Positions 23,284 to 32,402 of a stretch of DNA of 64,000 nucleotides are shown here, piece after piece. The stretch comes from Paenibacillus sp. FSL R5-0341 (GTDB taxonomy: Bacteria > Bacillota > Bacilli > Paenibacillales > Paenibacillaceae), in contig NZ_CP150241.1 of assembly GCF_037975235.1 (NCBI RefSeq), positions 310,001 to 374,000 of the forward strand. Reading direction: 5' to 3'. Under the pieces are notes generated by a model. It worked only from the letters and a program-made list of their open reading frames with translations, did not search any database and had not been told where the DNA came from. Each line of letters starts with the position of its first letter. Within the stretch, counting starts at the first letter, position 1. A program made the translations under genes and the position numbers.

Positions 23284-24291
23284 ATGAAAGCAACCATATA
23301 CGATATAGCACGCGAGGCGGGTGTATCCATTGCAACCGTCTCGCAGGTCATTAATGGCAAAGGCAAAATCAGCGAGAAGCGACGCGCCGAGATTATGGAG
23401 ATCATGGAACGCCTACATTATCAACCCAGCGCGATCGCAGCTGCACTTACAGGTAAGCAGACGTATACACTGGGGCTGCTCGTACCGGACATTTCGAACC
23501 CGTATTTCGCAGAACTGGCGAGAGCAGTCGAGGATCGAAGCCGTCAATTGGGCTACAGTGTGGTCATCTGCAGTACGGATAATAAGGACGAGCGGGTAGA
23601 GCGTTACCTGAATCTGCTTCAGCAAAAAAGGGTAGATGGCATGATGGTCGGAACCGGAATCGATAATGCCGAAATTTTGTCACCTCTCTTGCAGCAGTCC
23701 ATCCCTGTCGCTTTGATTGCCCGTCATATGCCGTCCCTGTCGGTTCATACAGTCACCATTGACGACATACTCGGCGGAGCACTCGCAGCGGAGCATCTGC
23801 TTGAACTTGGGCACACCCGTCTAGCGGTATTGTCGGAACCGTCCAAAGTCAGCAGCAGTCAGGAACGTGTACGCGGATTCCGTGAAACACTGATTAAGGC
23901 AGGTCAGACGCTGGAACCGAATCAGATCCGAGAATCGGCAGCTGACCTGAGCTCGGCCAAAAAAGAGGCGCTACTGCTGCTCGGTGAGAACGATCACCCA
24001 ACAGGTTTGTTCTGTTGTAATGACATTCAGGCCATTGGTGCTCTTCAGGCAGCCAAAGAGCTGGGGCTACGTGTGCCAGAGGATGTGTCGATTATCGGGT
24101 TTGATAATACCATTTTGGCTTCGGTAACCAGTCCACCGCTTACGACCGTTGCCCAGCCAATTGAAGAACTGGGACATCGGGCTGTAGATCTGTTGATTGA
24201 AGAGTTGAAGGATGAGCGTAAAGAGCCGCAGAAAATTGTGCTGAAGCCTGAGCTGGTTATCCGAGATTCAGCAGGCCGTGTATTGGGCTGA
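23284..24291 (+). CDS. LacI-family transcriptional regulator, probable iol repressor
   Basis: A 335-residue LacI/PurR-type protein: N-terminal helix-turn-helix (TIYDIAREAGVSIATVSQVI) and hinge helix region (YQPSAIAAAL), then a periplasmic-binding-like effector domain (LVPDISNPYFAELARAVED). It lies 126 bases after iolB. In B. subtilis the iol repressor IolR is of the DeoR family; here the only regulator beside the genes is LacI-type, matching the CG-centred palindromes before iolD. Control of iolD by this protein and release by an inositol intermediate are inferred. No matching palindrome is seen before its own gene. Confidence 0.9.
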   Translation: MKATIYDIAREAGVSIATVSQVINGKGKISEKRRAEIMEIMERLHYQPSAIAAALTGKQTYTLGLLVPDISNPYFAELARAVEDRSRQLGYSVVICSTDNKDERVERYLNLLQQKRVDGMMVGTGIDNAEILSPLLQQSIPVALIARHMPSLSVHTVTIDDILGGALAAEHLLELGHTRLAVLSEPSKVSSSQERVRGFRETLIKAGQTLEPNQIRESAADLSSAKKEALLLLGENDHPTGLFCCNDIQAIGALQAAKELGLRVPEDVSIIGFDNTILASVTSPPLTTVAQPIEELGHRAVDLLIEELKDERKEPQKIVLKPELVIRDSAGRVLG

Positions 24292-24429
24292 TAACAATTA
24301 GGTTTCCAGCGTGGGCTGACCAGCCGTGAGGCCAAACGGGCCAAGCCTACTTGTGTCATATTGAACTTTTATCCAGATACGGGTGCCGTATCATCCCTCA
24401 TTCGGAATATGTAACATAACAATGTAACA

Positions 24430-24468
24430 AACAAGCCGCGTTCCCCCAATGGGAGAACGCGGCTTGTT
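24430..24468. terminator. Bidirectional terminator between iol regulator and chemoreceptor
   Basis: Perfect 14-bp stem AACAAGCCGCGTTC/GAACGCGGCTTGTT with an 11-nt loop, between two convergent genes; T-rich sequence follows on both strands. Confidence 0.85.
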
Positions 24469-24471
24469 GAT

Positions 24472-26451
24472 TTAAATCTTGAACTTCTTCACTTCCTCGG
24501 CGAGCGTATTAGCTTGTTGAGCCAGTTCATTGGAGCGCTCCGAGATACTCGTAATGTAATTGAACTGTTCCTGCGTAGAGGAAGCAACCTCTTCTGTGGA
24601 AGCGGCGCTCTGTTGCGACATGGCCGCTACGCTGGAGATCACTTCAGCAATTTTGCCCGAGCTGCTGTCCAGTTCAGTTGTTGCAGATGATACCTGCTGA
24701 AGCTGGTTGTCGATGCCTTCAATGGATTGTTTGATTCGCATAAACGAATTTCGCATCTCATGCACCGCAGCGACCTGCTGCTCAATACCATGTTCAGCAG
24801 AATCAACCTCGCTCACACTTTGACGACTAGCCGCCTGGATTTCATTCAGCAACACGATGATATCCTGAGCAGATCCTGCGGATTGTTCAGCCAGTTTGCG
24901 TACTTCCTCGGCAACCACCGCGAATCCACGTCCATGTTCACCCGCTCTGGCCGCTTCAATGGAAGCGTTCAAGGCAAGCAGGTTGGTCTGGGAGGCGATA
25001 CCTTGAATCATGCTGACGATGTCTTCAATCTTCTGTGATTTGTCTGCCAGTAGGGTGATCGATTCACCTACGCGGTCGATGGATTGACGGTTGCCATCCG
25101 AAAGTTCCACCTGGTGATCTACCGCCTGCAGTCCAGCCAGCATGGCTTCTCCTGCTTCGCGCATCATCGTTACGGACTGCTCCACACTGCGATTAATACC
25201 GCCCACACTATTGCTCATCTCCGACAGACGGCTTGAGCCATCATACACCGATTCAGCCTGTGTACTGGAGCCTTGAGCGAGTTCATCCGTGGCAATGGAG
25301 ATCTGCTCCGCGATGCGCTTGGTGTTGTCCGTATGCTCCTGCATCTCACCCGAGATACTTTGTACGCGATCAGCAGAGGCCGTTACTTGTCTGAACAGCG
25401 TGCTAAGCTGATCTGACATCTGATTGAACGCCATGCCAAGCTCAGCGAACTCATCTTTGCCTTTGATCTGCACCCGTCCTGTAAAGTCACCACTCGACAT
25501 CTGGCGTGACGTTCCATGCAGACTTCTCAGCGGCTTGATGAAGAGTGTTGCGATCCAATAGGCACCTGCCAATACAACCAGCAACGTAATACCGATAATG
25601 AGAATGTAGTTATTGCGCAATTCATAATACTCAGCGTAGGCCAACTTCTCGGAGATGATGGAGCCTACAGCCCAGCCGGTGCTTGGAATCTGATGATAGA
25701 ACAATAGATAATTCTCGTCATTATATTGGAAGGGCTTCTGACCTGACGGATTCGCCTGCATATCTGCCAACAGCGGGTTTAACTCCGCATTATCAGCGGC
25801 TGAGGTGTTCACGAGCTTATCATCAGGGTGAGCCAGAAGCAGCCCGTTTTTATCGATTAAAAAGGTATAGCCCAACCCGTCCAGGTTTATTTTCCCCACG
25901 GTATCGGTAAGTGTAGAGAGCAACAGGTCGCCTGCGACAACCCCTTGCATTGTGCCTTCTTTATTTTGAACCGGCATGGCAATCGATACCGCGTATTGCT
26001 CCGACATCATATCCAGATAAGGATCAGAGTATGTCAACTGATTGGCTTGCTTCGCTTCCTGGTACCATGGACGCTGTCTTGGGTCATAATCGGCATCGGG
26101 AGTCCAGTCTGAACCATTCATGAAGCTGCCGTCCTGCTCTGAACCGTAATACAGATCCGACAGACTCTCTTTGTTACTGCCCAGCTTCATAATGTTAAAG
26201 TATTCTTCCGTGAGTTCTCCCTCAGGCACGCCTTCCTGGATGACAAAACCTAACGTTTCGATGACTTTGGCATTACTGCTGATCCAACCATCCAACTGAT
26301 TTGCTGAAGAGGCCATTAAGCCATTCAATTTGGAGTCCACATTACGCGTGGCTTGCTTTTCAGTTTGAACCAAGCCAAGGGAAGCCAGTGGTAGTGCAGT
26401 AATCAATACAGCGGCCAGAAACATAATCATTAATTTTGGTTTGAGCTTCAT
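24472..26451 (-). CDS. Methyl-accepting chemotaxis protein with dCache sensor
   Basis: Membrane chemoreceptor of 659 residues: N-terminal membrane span (about 8-30), extracytoplasmic double-Cache domain, second span near 280-300, HAMP, and a C-terminal signalling hairpin with the conserved tip [20 protein letters not shown]. The Cache domain contains [12 protein letters not shown] followed by YSDPYLD and a later GD, matching the YxxxxRxWY-Y-D pattern reported for amino-acid-binding dCache_1 domains. Amino-acid taxis is therefore a plausible role (inference). It is monocistronic, convergent with the iol regulator. Confidence 0.93.
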   Translation of the reverse strand: MKLKPKLMIMFLAAVLITALPLASLGLVQTEKQATRNVDSKLNGLMASSANQLDGWISSNAKVIETLGFVIQEGVPEGELTEEYFNIMKLGSNKESLSDLYYGSEQDGSFMNGSDWTPDADYDPRQRPWYQEAKQANQLTYSDPYLDMMSEQYAVSIAMPVQNKEGTMQGVVAGDLLLSTLTDTVGKINLDGLGYTFLIDKNGLLLAHPDDKLVNTSAADNAELNPLLADMQANPSGQKPFQYNDENYLLFYHQIPSTGWAVGSIISEKLAYAEYYELRNNYILIIGITLLVVLAGAYWIATLFIKPLRSLHGTSRQMSSGDFTGRVQIKGKDEFAELGMAFNQMSDQLSTLFRQVTASADRVQSISGEMQEHTDNTKRIAEQISIATDELAQGSSTQAESVYDGSSRLSEMSNSVGGINRSVEQSVTMMREAGEAMLAGLQAVDHQVELSDGNRQSIDRVGESITLLADKSQKIEDIVSMIQGIASQTNLLALNASIEAARAGEHGRGFAVVAEEVRKLAEQSAGSAQDIIVLLNEIQAASRQSVSEVDSAEHGIEQQVAAVHEMRNSFMRIKQSIEGIDNQLQQVSSATTELDSSSGKIAEVISSVAAMSQQSAASTEEVASSTQEQFNYITSISERSNELAQQANTLAEEVKKFKI

Positions 26452-26845
26452 TACAATTCCCCCTAGCGTTTAACAATTACATGCCTATACTTCTTCAAAT
26501 AACATATTATCGTGCGTGGCGAGCATGGTGTTCCAAGCTGATTTGTTGATAATGCTCACTTGTTAAAACTGGCCCGAGTATAATCTCGGGATGTCATGGA
26601 TGTGTAAGAATGAATGGAGCTTATGAAGTATATCGTCATTTTTAGTTTAAATTTTAGATAATCAAACAAGTTAGTTAGCGAGCATAGAAATTTATTTTAA
26701 TTACTAAATTTGAAAACGGAATCATGATCTGGAAGTCTTGTATACGTCGACTACATAATTTTTTCGCTACCGTTCAAGCATTATCAGTAACTATAGTTTA
26801 GGCAAAAACGTTATCGAAATGGACAGGGTAAATAAGAATTTACTT
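26452..26845. other. Long AT-rich intergenic region between divergent genes
   Basis: About 390 bases between the chemoreceptor start and the promoter of the next operon. No supportable gene. Likely holds the chemoreceptor promoter; I see no convincing sigma-D site. Confidence 0.5.
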
Positions 26846-26873
26846 TGGAACAGCAGGAGTGAGATGATATACT
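26845..26873 (+). promoter_or_regulatory. Promoter of hypothetical/GNAT operon
   Basis: TTGGAA (26845-26850), 17-bp spacer, TATACT (26868-26873). The -10 lies in an imperfect inverted repeat (TGATATACT with AGTATCA, 26865-26884) that could be an operator. Confidence 0.55.
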
Positions 26874-26931
26874 GGGAAGTATCATTAATTACCATTTTAT
26901 ATATGTTTTGTGGTATATGGAGGAGAGCGGT

Positions 26932-27459
26932 ATGATTAAAAGAATTAAAATCATTATGAGTATCGTCATGATTATTGTTGTTGTAGCTATTGCAGTGCGT
27001 ATGTATACCTCTGGTCAATACACTATGTATATCCCCAGCAAACATACGACGTTTCGAGCAGAGGTTACAGATCATATGAGCATGCTGGATAGATTGGATC
27101 GACTGACAATTAGGAAAATTTCAAGTGCAGATCTGTATAGTGAAGAAGATGAAGTGACGATTACAGATCCCAAAGAGATTAGAGATATGCTGAAGCTGTT
27201 GAAGGATGTTGAACTTAAAAGAGTACAGAAATTCGACGTTTCCAAAAGGAATCCATATTACTATGAATGGCGACTTACCATTAATAAAGAAGGTCGATTT
27301 ACCGATCGATTCGGATTGACATTCTATAATGAGCATGCCGTTTCAATTTACAGTGAGTACAAGACACGAGACCAACTTCAAGATTACGAAATTACTAATG
27401 AGCTCAATATAAATGAGATGGAGCGCCTTTTTGAAAAACTGAAGGAGGAGCAAACATGA
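26932..27459 (+). CDS. Membrane-anchored hypothetical protein
   Basis: I do not recognise this 175-residue protein. It has a basic N-terminus, one membrane span (about residues 5-25), then a polar domain rich in charged residues containing TITDPKEIRDMLKLLKDVEL and a Tyr-rich NPYYYEWRL strand, so most of it probably lies outside the membrane. ATG 26932 follows GGAGGAGAG; an earlier in-frame start at 26908 is less well placed. The stop overlaps the next gene by four bases, so the two are translated together. Confidence 0.75.
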   Translation: MIKRIKIIMSIVMIIVVVAIAVRMYTSGQYTMYIPSKHTTFRAEVTDHMSMLDRLDRLTIRKISSADLYSEEDEVTITDPKEIRDMLKLLKDVELKRVQKFDVSKRNPYYYEWRLTINKEGRFTDRFGLTFYNEHAVSIYSEYKTRDQLQDYEITNELNINEMERLFEKLKEEQT

Positions 27460-27962
27460 CCAAGAAAAACTATCATATACGTCCGATCGAAGAACAGGAT
27501 ATCCCTTTTCTGTGGGAGATGTTATACGCATCCCTGCATACACGAGAAGGCGATGAACCGCTACAACTCGAAAGTGTACATACTCCTGAGCTATCCAAAT
27601 ATGTTGAAGGCTGGGGAAGAGAAGGGGATTTCGGGTATGTTGCGGTAGACCAGCATGGTAAAAGATTAGGTTCGATAACATTACGATTCTATACGGACCA
27701 GAATGCGGGTTACGGTTATGTGAATGCAGCTACGCCAGAGATGGGGATGGCTGTAACTGAAGATGCACGTGGAAAAGGTGTAGGCACCTTACTGCTTCAG
27801 ACTGCACTGGATGAAGCCAAACGGCGGGGAATTGAAGCAGTCTCGCTCAGTGTAGACCCGGATAACGAAGCGATTCGTTTATATAGGCGGCTAGGGTTCG
27901 TGGAGGAAGGCTTCTGTGGTACATCAGTAACGATGGTGCGTGTAAGTAGCTTGGAATCTTAA
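27456..27962 (+). CDS. GNAT family N-acetyltransferase
   Basis: A 168-residue acetyltransferase with motif A as MGMAVTEDARGKGVGTLLLQ (residues about 95-115) and motif B as NEAIRLYRRLGFVEEGF. It starts in the stop codon of the membrane-anchored hypothetical gene, with GAAGGAGG just upstream. Substrate unknown. A terminator follows. Confidence 0.88.
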   Translation: MTKKNYHIRPIEEQDIPFLWEMLYASLHTREGDEPLQLESVHTPELSKYVEGWGREGDFGYVAVDQHGKRLGSITLRFYTDQNAGYGYVNAATPEMGMAVTEDARGKGVGTLLLQTALDEAKRRGIEAVSLSVDPDNEAIRLYRRLGFVEEGFCGTSVTMVRVSSLES

Positions 27963-27995
27963 AGGATCTGCGATCTTTCTGCTGAATTAATAAAA

Positions 27996-28029
27996 AGGCG
28001 CTCCCTCATGGGAAACGCCTCTTTCTTTT
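27996..28029. terminator. Bidirectional terminator between GNAT and STAS-like genes
   Basis: AGGCG/CGCCT outer stem and CCC/GGG inner stem around TCAT, with T-rich sequence on the plus side and a T-run on the minus side. The flanking genes converge. Confidence 0.7.
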
Positions 28030-28082
28030 GTCGTGTATAGCACATACATGTTCTCTTTAAACTCACGCTGTAATACTTCGAT

Positions 28083-28442
28083 TTATTTCAACAAAAATGC
28101 CAAAGCCTCGTCATACGTTTCCCATTGGAATTCAGTCTGGTGCGCCGATTCTTTGGAAATCCGATTCAATTGCATTTTGGCGATCGCACCACCAACGGCT
28201 ACGCTGGCTCGCTTCATCCCCCACTGTGTCAGTAATTTCTGGTGTTCCACGATTTTTTCTTTCGTATCCTGAGGGAATGCCTTCATGCTTCGCATATCGA
28301 CTAGCACATCAAACGAATTCCCTAATTGCTCCGCTAATCTCTGAATCTCTGTATTCGCTTGTTCGACATGTTCAGGGGAGACAATACCTTCCCAAGTAAT
28401 TTCAATAATAGGTTTAGTTGAATCCAAACGTCTAACAGACAT
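28083..28442 (-). CDS. STAS/SpoIIAA-like small protein
   Basis: A 119-residue protein with the beta-alpha pattern of lipid-binding SpoIIAA-like STAS domains: PIIEITWEGIVSPEHV, FDVLVDMRSMKAFPQD, then SVAVGGAIAKMQLNRIS. No signal peptide or membrane span. The usual SpoIIAA phosphoserine context is not obvious, so a partner-switching role is doubtful. The assignment is from fold pattern only. It is monocistronic. Confidence 0.65.
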   Translation of the reverse strand: MSVRRLDSTKPIIEITWEGIVSPEHVEQANTEIQRLAEQLGNSFDVLVDMRSMKAFPQDTKEKIVEHQKLLTQWGMKRASVAVGGAIAKMQLNRISKESAHQTEFQWETYDEALAFLLK

Positions 28443-28630
28443 GTAGGCAACTCCTCGATAATAAAATGATATGTATTAATATGAGACTATAAGCCTATTA
28501 ATTATACCTTTTTATAGCATGAATGAAAACTTAAATCAAAGTTATGTGGTTCTTATGAACTACTTCTTCCTAGTGGAGTTAAATTCAGGGATTGCTTCCA
28601 TATCGTCAATTGGAAGGAGGTTGAATAGCT

Positions 28631-28668
28631 AAGAAGCCGTCCAGAGTATGAACTCCAGACGGCTTCTA
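28631..28668. terminator. Strong hairpin downstream of DUF4261 gene
   Basis: AAGAAGCCGTC pairs with GACGGCTTCT around a 16-nt centre; only a weak T-run on either strand. It probably ends the minus-strand DUF4261 transcript. Confidence 0.5.
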
Positions 28669-28704
28669 AAACGGTGACACGATAAAGTGAAAGTCCTACG
28701 TCAG

Positions 28705-29505
28705 TTAGAGTCCGATCTTCAAACTGTTACCTTCCGTTGCTACACCTTTGGAAAGGGAAATGCTTAGCTTTTGTTCTGCCGAGAAACCAAGTGTTTCCCC
28801 GTCATGCAGTGTGACGTCGTTTTCAACCACATACGTTGTGGTCATGAACATCATCTCAAATACATCGCTTAAGGACTCCGAGGATTGCATAATCTCCATC
28901 TCTTCTTTGCCAAAGTTACGTAGTCCGTAAGTGTAAGCTGAAGCGCCTTCGGCATTTTGGTATAATCCGATGAAAATCCAGAGCGAGACGGGCATCTCAT
29001 CATGCTTGATTCCACGGCTGGTCTCGACATATTGACTGGCTTCAACCACAAGCGGGGCCATGTATATTGCGAGCGCGTGATCCAACTGCAATAAGGCACT
29101 CGCTGTCTGAGTGAACAGAACATGTCCCTCAATAGCATCTGTTGCGTTCAGAACAGAGACAATAATCTGAGACTGGTGTCGTGAGGTAACTTGCTCTGCT
29201 TCTCGCCAAAGGATGTTAAGTTTGGCATTCTCCTCAACTTCACGGTCAGGCACAGGCGCGGCAATGTGGGCACATACCACCTGCATTCCATTCACTTCAA
29301 AAAAGAGATTGCCCTCCTCCGAGCGTTCCTCAATCTCAATATTCCATTCGTTTTTCATATTTTTGATGAAGAGGTCAAAATCACAATCTTCACGCTCCAG
29401 CAGAACAAAACCCACGATGGTTTCACTGTAATTCGTCGATTCGACAGCACCACCTGCAGGTACCTTCTCCTTTTTGCGCCGCCGAAGCTTGTCAAACAAT
29501 CCCAT
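28705..29505 (-). CDS. DUF4261 domain-containing protein
   Basis: A 266-residue cytoplasmic protein beginning MGLFDKLRRRKK, a basic leader, then a domain that resembles DUF4261 (GFVLLEREDCDFDLFIKNMK, ALLQLDHALAIYMAPLVV, VSLWIFIGLYQ, TYGLRNFGKEEMEI). ATG 29505 is preferred over the upstream in-frame 29544 because GGAAGGAG lies nine bases before it. Function of the family is not known to me; it is frequent in Firmicutes, often next to other stress or toxin-immunity style genes. Confidence 0.65.
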   Translation of the reverse strand: MGLFDKLRRRKKEKVPAGGAVESTNYSETIVGFVLLEREDCDFDLFIKNMKNEWNIEIEERSEEGNLFFEVNGMQVVCAHIAAPVPDREVEENAKLNILWREAEQVTSRHQSQIIVSVLNATDAIEGHVLFTQTASALLQLDHALAIYMAPLVVEASQYVETSRGIKHDEMPVSLWIFIGLYQNAEGASAYTYGLRNFGKEEMEIMQSSESLSDVFEMMFMTTTYVVENDVTLHDGETLGFSAEQKLSISLSKGVATEGNSLKIGL

Positions 29506-29620
29506 GACATGTTCTCCTTCCAATTCCAGATCGATTCTGGTCATTGTACACTGCTATCTATTCACTACCTTACCATAAAGGAGTTAACATGAATCGAAGC
29601 AATGTACTATTCGACAGAAA

Positions 29621-29986
29621 TTACAGGAACAGAACTAGCAACAATGCAATGATCGCAGGCAATCCTTGTTTAATAATGATGGAACGTGAAGAAGTAGCCC
29701 CTCCATAGAGGGCCGCGATAATCACACACGCCAGGAAGAAAATCTGAATATGCTGTCCAACGGCAACATCCGGATATACGAGTCCCCAGATCAGACCTGC
29801 CGCAAGAAATCCATTGTAAAGACCTTGATTGGCCGCGAGAGATTTGGTGGATTTGGCGAATTCCGGCGTGAGATTAAAGGTTTTCATTGTGCGTGGACGA
29901 GTCCACATAAACATCTCCATCACCATGATATAGATGTGTTCGACAGCTACAAGAGCTACAAAAATGATACTAATCAAAGGAAACAC
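29621..29986 (-). CDS. DUF1304 family membrane protein
   Basis: A 121-residue protein with about four membrane spans and the family pattern VAVEHIYIMVMEMFMW near the N-terminus and NQGLYNGFLAAGLIWG in the middle. The frame starts with GTG at 29986; TTG at 29977, ten bases from AAGG, is an alternative. Function unknown. It stands alone. Confidence 0.8.
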   Translation of the reverse strand: MFPLISIIFVALVAVEHIYIMVMEMFMWTRPRTMKTFNLTPEFAKSTKSLAANQGLYNGFLAAGLIWGLVYPDVAVGQHIQIFFLACVIIAALYGGATSSRSIIIKQGLPAIIALLLVLFL

Positions 29987-30210
29987 CTTACTTTCTATAT
30001 GTAATTTATTTACTTGTCCATCTTAGTATAAATGTTTGCAACGAGAACGGAAAGAACAAAATTAATTTTCAACAATTTAATTGTGTATTATCTAAAATGT
30101 TTATCATTTTCCAAGTGCGTTATGATGTTGAAAATAAAAAAATGGATACAAAGGTAAGCATACGCCGATTGTCGAAAATCCATTCATTGGGTAATAATGA
30201 ACAATAAAGA

Positions 30211-30222
30211 AGCAATATTGCT
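30211..30222. promoter_or_regulatory. 12-bp palindrome before MOSC gene
   Basis: AGCAATATTGCT is a perfect palindrome ending about ten bases before the GAGAGGAG ribosome site of the MOSC gene; TTCATT/AATGAA lies just upstream. It could be an operator. Confidence 0.3.
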
Positions 30223-30243
30223 CAGGAAAGAGAGGAGATTACT

Positions 30244-30777
30244 ATGGGAACTGTTCAATTCGTCTTGTTGGCTGATGATCCATCCACTTTTGTGACGCGA
30301 GTTGTTCCTTTTATCGACATCGAGCTTGCGGGAATTCCGGGTGACCGTCACTATGGTTTGCTTCATCCGGCGGACTCCCGTCAGAAAATCTACAAGCGCG
30401 GCATACCGATTGCGAATCGTCGCCAGATCAGCATTGTGTCTGAGGAAGAATGTGCTCTTATCGCTGAGAAAATGAACATTCCTGAAGTGCGTCCAGAATG
30501 GCTTGGTGCCAATATGCTGGTCCGTGGCATTGATCGATTGACTGAATTGCCTGCTGGAACGCGGCTTCTATTTCCAAACGGGACGGGGTTAATATGCGAA
30601 GGAGAGAATCTTCCCTGTGTGCATCCGGGGAAAATGATTGAGCAATTCTACGAACAGGACGGTTTGCGTAAAAAGTTCGTGCCAGCCGCTCGCAAAAAAC
30701 GTGGGATCGTCTGCTCGGTTGAACGTGAAGGTGTAATCCATACGGGGGATACCATCGAAGTCATTCGCCTGTCCTGA
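30244..30777 (+). CDS. MOSC domain-containing protein
   Basis: A 177-residue MOSC (molybdenum cofactor sulfurase C-terminal) protein. Family features visible are GIPGDRHYGLLHPADSR, RRQISIVSEEEC, ANMLVRGIDRLTELPAG and the conserved Cys in GENLPCVHPG. Relatives such as YiiM/YuaD bind the molybdenum cofactor and detoxify N-hydroxylated compounds. No molybdenum genes are near. A terminator stem begins inside the last codons and includes the stop. Confidence 0.88.
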   Translation: MGTVQFVLLADDPSTFVTRVVPFIDIELAGIPGDRHYGLLHPADSRQKIYKRGIPIANRRQISIVSEEECALIAEKMNIPEVRPEWLGANMLVRGIDRLTELPAGTRLLFPNGTGLICEGENLPCVHPGKMIEQFYEQDGLRKKFVPAARKKRGIVCSVEREGVIHTGDTIEVIRLS

Positions 30778-30796
30778 TTTTCAGGACAGGTTTTTA
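30768..30796 (+). terminator. Terminator overlapping the MOSC stop codon
   Basis: CCTGTCCTG pairs with CAGGACAGG around five bases, followed by five T; the TGA stop (30775-30777) is in the hairpin. Confidence 0.85.
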
Positions 30797-31636
30797 ATTC
30801 ATCAGCCCATAGCGCGCGCCATTCGGTTGTTTAGAGTGTATATACTCCTCTGGTGTGCTTCCGATAATGGACTTGAAATCTCGGATGAAATGGGATTGAT
30901 CATGATATCCGAGATCCTGAGATAGCTTAACCAGATCATAGTGAAGACCACGCTCCATCCATTCTGCAGCATTTTGCAGACGATACAATTTAATTACGGT
31001 TTTCGGTCCAATACCTACATACTGATTGAACAGGCGCTGTAGCTTTCTTTTATGAATTTTCCAATACGAAGACAGATCATCTACTCTCAGCATCTCACGG
31101 TTCTGTTCAATCTGTTGCACAATATCGTTAACCAGCGTCGCTTGGGCATCTTCAGCTGGAAGGTGCGCACATAATAGCTGATCGATGTAACCGATTTTAT
31201 CCGCATCATCATCCCCATCCTGAAGTAGCCGTTCTTCCAAGGAACCTGCTGTGACCTCAAGAATACGGGATACATCCATCGGTTGTCCGTAAAGTGAAGA
31301 GACAGGAACCCGAAGGAAGGGATAGAATCCTCCTGGTTTGAACTTCACACCAAATACACGGCCCTTCCCGCTCACAAGATAGGAGAATTTACGTCCCGAC
31401 GGTCCGAAGCAAAACGTATTGTTCCGCTCCACAACCAGATTGACACAGGGGTTAGGCACGATATGTTGAGGATACAGTTCAAGTCCAGTCAGATCCCACG
31501 ATACGATCCAATAATGTTTAACAAAAGGGCGAAGTGCTTCGGAAGGAGCATGGCGCGTCAGTTGATATCTTTGGTCACCTTCATTCAGATTCAGCAGGCC
31601 CATACTTGGTCTGTCTCCTTGATCTACCTGTTTCAT
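30794..31636 (-). CDS. AraC family transcriptional regulator
   Basis: A 280-residue regulator. The N-terminal domain (PSEALRPFVKHYWIVSWDL, GVKFKPGGFYPF) is the type found with DUF6597; the C-terminus has two AraC helix-turn-helix motifs ending SQDLGYHDQSHFIRDFKSII. ATG 31636 is ten bases from AGGAGG; an ATG at 31645 is too close to it. It follows the WecG-like gene by 28 bases on the same strand, so the two are probably one transcript. Confidence 0.88.
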   Translation of the reverse strand: MKQVDQGDRPSMGLLNLNEGDQRYQLTRHAPSEALRPFVKHYWIVSWDLTGLELYPQHIVPNPCVNLVVERNNTFCFGPSGRKFSYLVSGKGRVFGVKFKPGGFYPFLRVPVSSLYGQPMDVSRILEVTAGSLEERLLQDGDDDADKIGYIDQLLCAHLPAEDAQATLVNDIVQQIEQNREMLRVDDLSSYWKIHKRKLQRLFNQYVGIGPKTVIKLYRLQNAAEWMERGLHYDLVKLSQDLGYHDQSHFIRDFKSIIGSTPEEYIHSKQPNGARYGLMN

Positions 31637-31664
31637 CCGGACCATTCCTCCTGCTCATCTCACA

Positions 31665-32402
31665 TTATTTAGGCTCTCTGAACAACAATGCCCGCACAGC
31701 AAAACGGGGTAAAATGAGTTGTCTACGCCATCTCGAAGGTTGACTGAGAAGGCGATAGAGCCACTCCAAATTAAGCTTCTGCCATATCGCAGGGGCACGT
31801 TTGGTTTTGCCAGCCAAGATATCGAGACTACCTCCCACTCCTATGGCTACACGAGCGTTCAACTGATGGCGATACTTGTTAATCCAGTGTTCTGCATGGG
31901 GTGCGCCAAGAGCTACGATAAGAAAGTCCGGTTGAGCAGTACAAATCTCTTCTACAATCTGTTGTTCCTCATCTGCCTGAAAAAAACCATGGTGTCTGCC
32001 TTTGACGACAACTCCCGGATAGCGTTGCGCAATAACCTTCACCGCCTGTTCACTGACACTTTCTTCTGCTCCCAGCATGTAGAATGACCAGTGTTTTCGA
32101 TCGCCTTCCTCCAATAAACGAAATAGCAGATCACAACCGGTTACCCGTTCAGTCAATTGTCCACCCCGCACACGGGATACCATTACAATGCCAGCACCGT
32201 CAGCGGTAACCAACCCGGCTTGATCGACAACTTGGCGAAGAGAGGCATTATTTTGACAGGACATGACGATCTCGGGATTTCCTGTGATGACATGGAACAG
32301 TTCAGTGCTTTCCTGATCTACGACTTCACCAAGGATCGCAACAGTTTGATCCATCGTGACATTGGGAAAAGGGATACCCATAATATTGGTTGATTGGCTC
32401 AT
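31665..32402 (-). CDS. WecG/TagA family glycosyltransferase
   Basis: A 245-residue GT26 enzyme, the family that transfers N-acetylmannosaminuronate or N-acetylmannosamine to lipid-linked GlcNAc in enterobacterial common antigen or teichoic acid linkage synthesis. Motifs visible are HVITGNPEIV, TADGAGIVMVSR, FYMLGAEESV, FLIVALGAPHAEHWI and GVGGSLDILAGKTKRAP. It starts in the stop codon of the SUKH-like gene (ATGA overlap), and no other wall-polymer gene is near. The acceptor is unknown. Confidence 0.9.
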   Translation of the reverse strand: MSQSTNIMGIPFPNVTMDQTVAILGEVVDQESTELFHVITGNPEIVMSCQNNASLRQVVDQAGLVTADGAGIVMVSRVRGGQLTERVTGCDLLFRLLEEGDRKHWSFYMLGAEESVSEQAVKVIAQRYPGVVVKGRHHGFFQADEEQQIVEEICTAQPDFLIVALGAPHAEHWINKYRHQLNARVAIGVGGSLDILAGKTKRAPAIWQKLNLEWLYRLLSQPSRWRRQLILPRFAVRALLFREPK

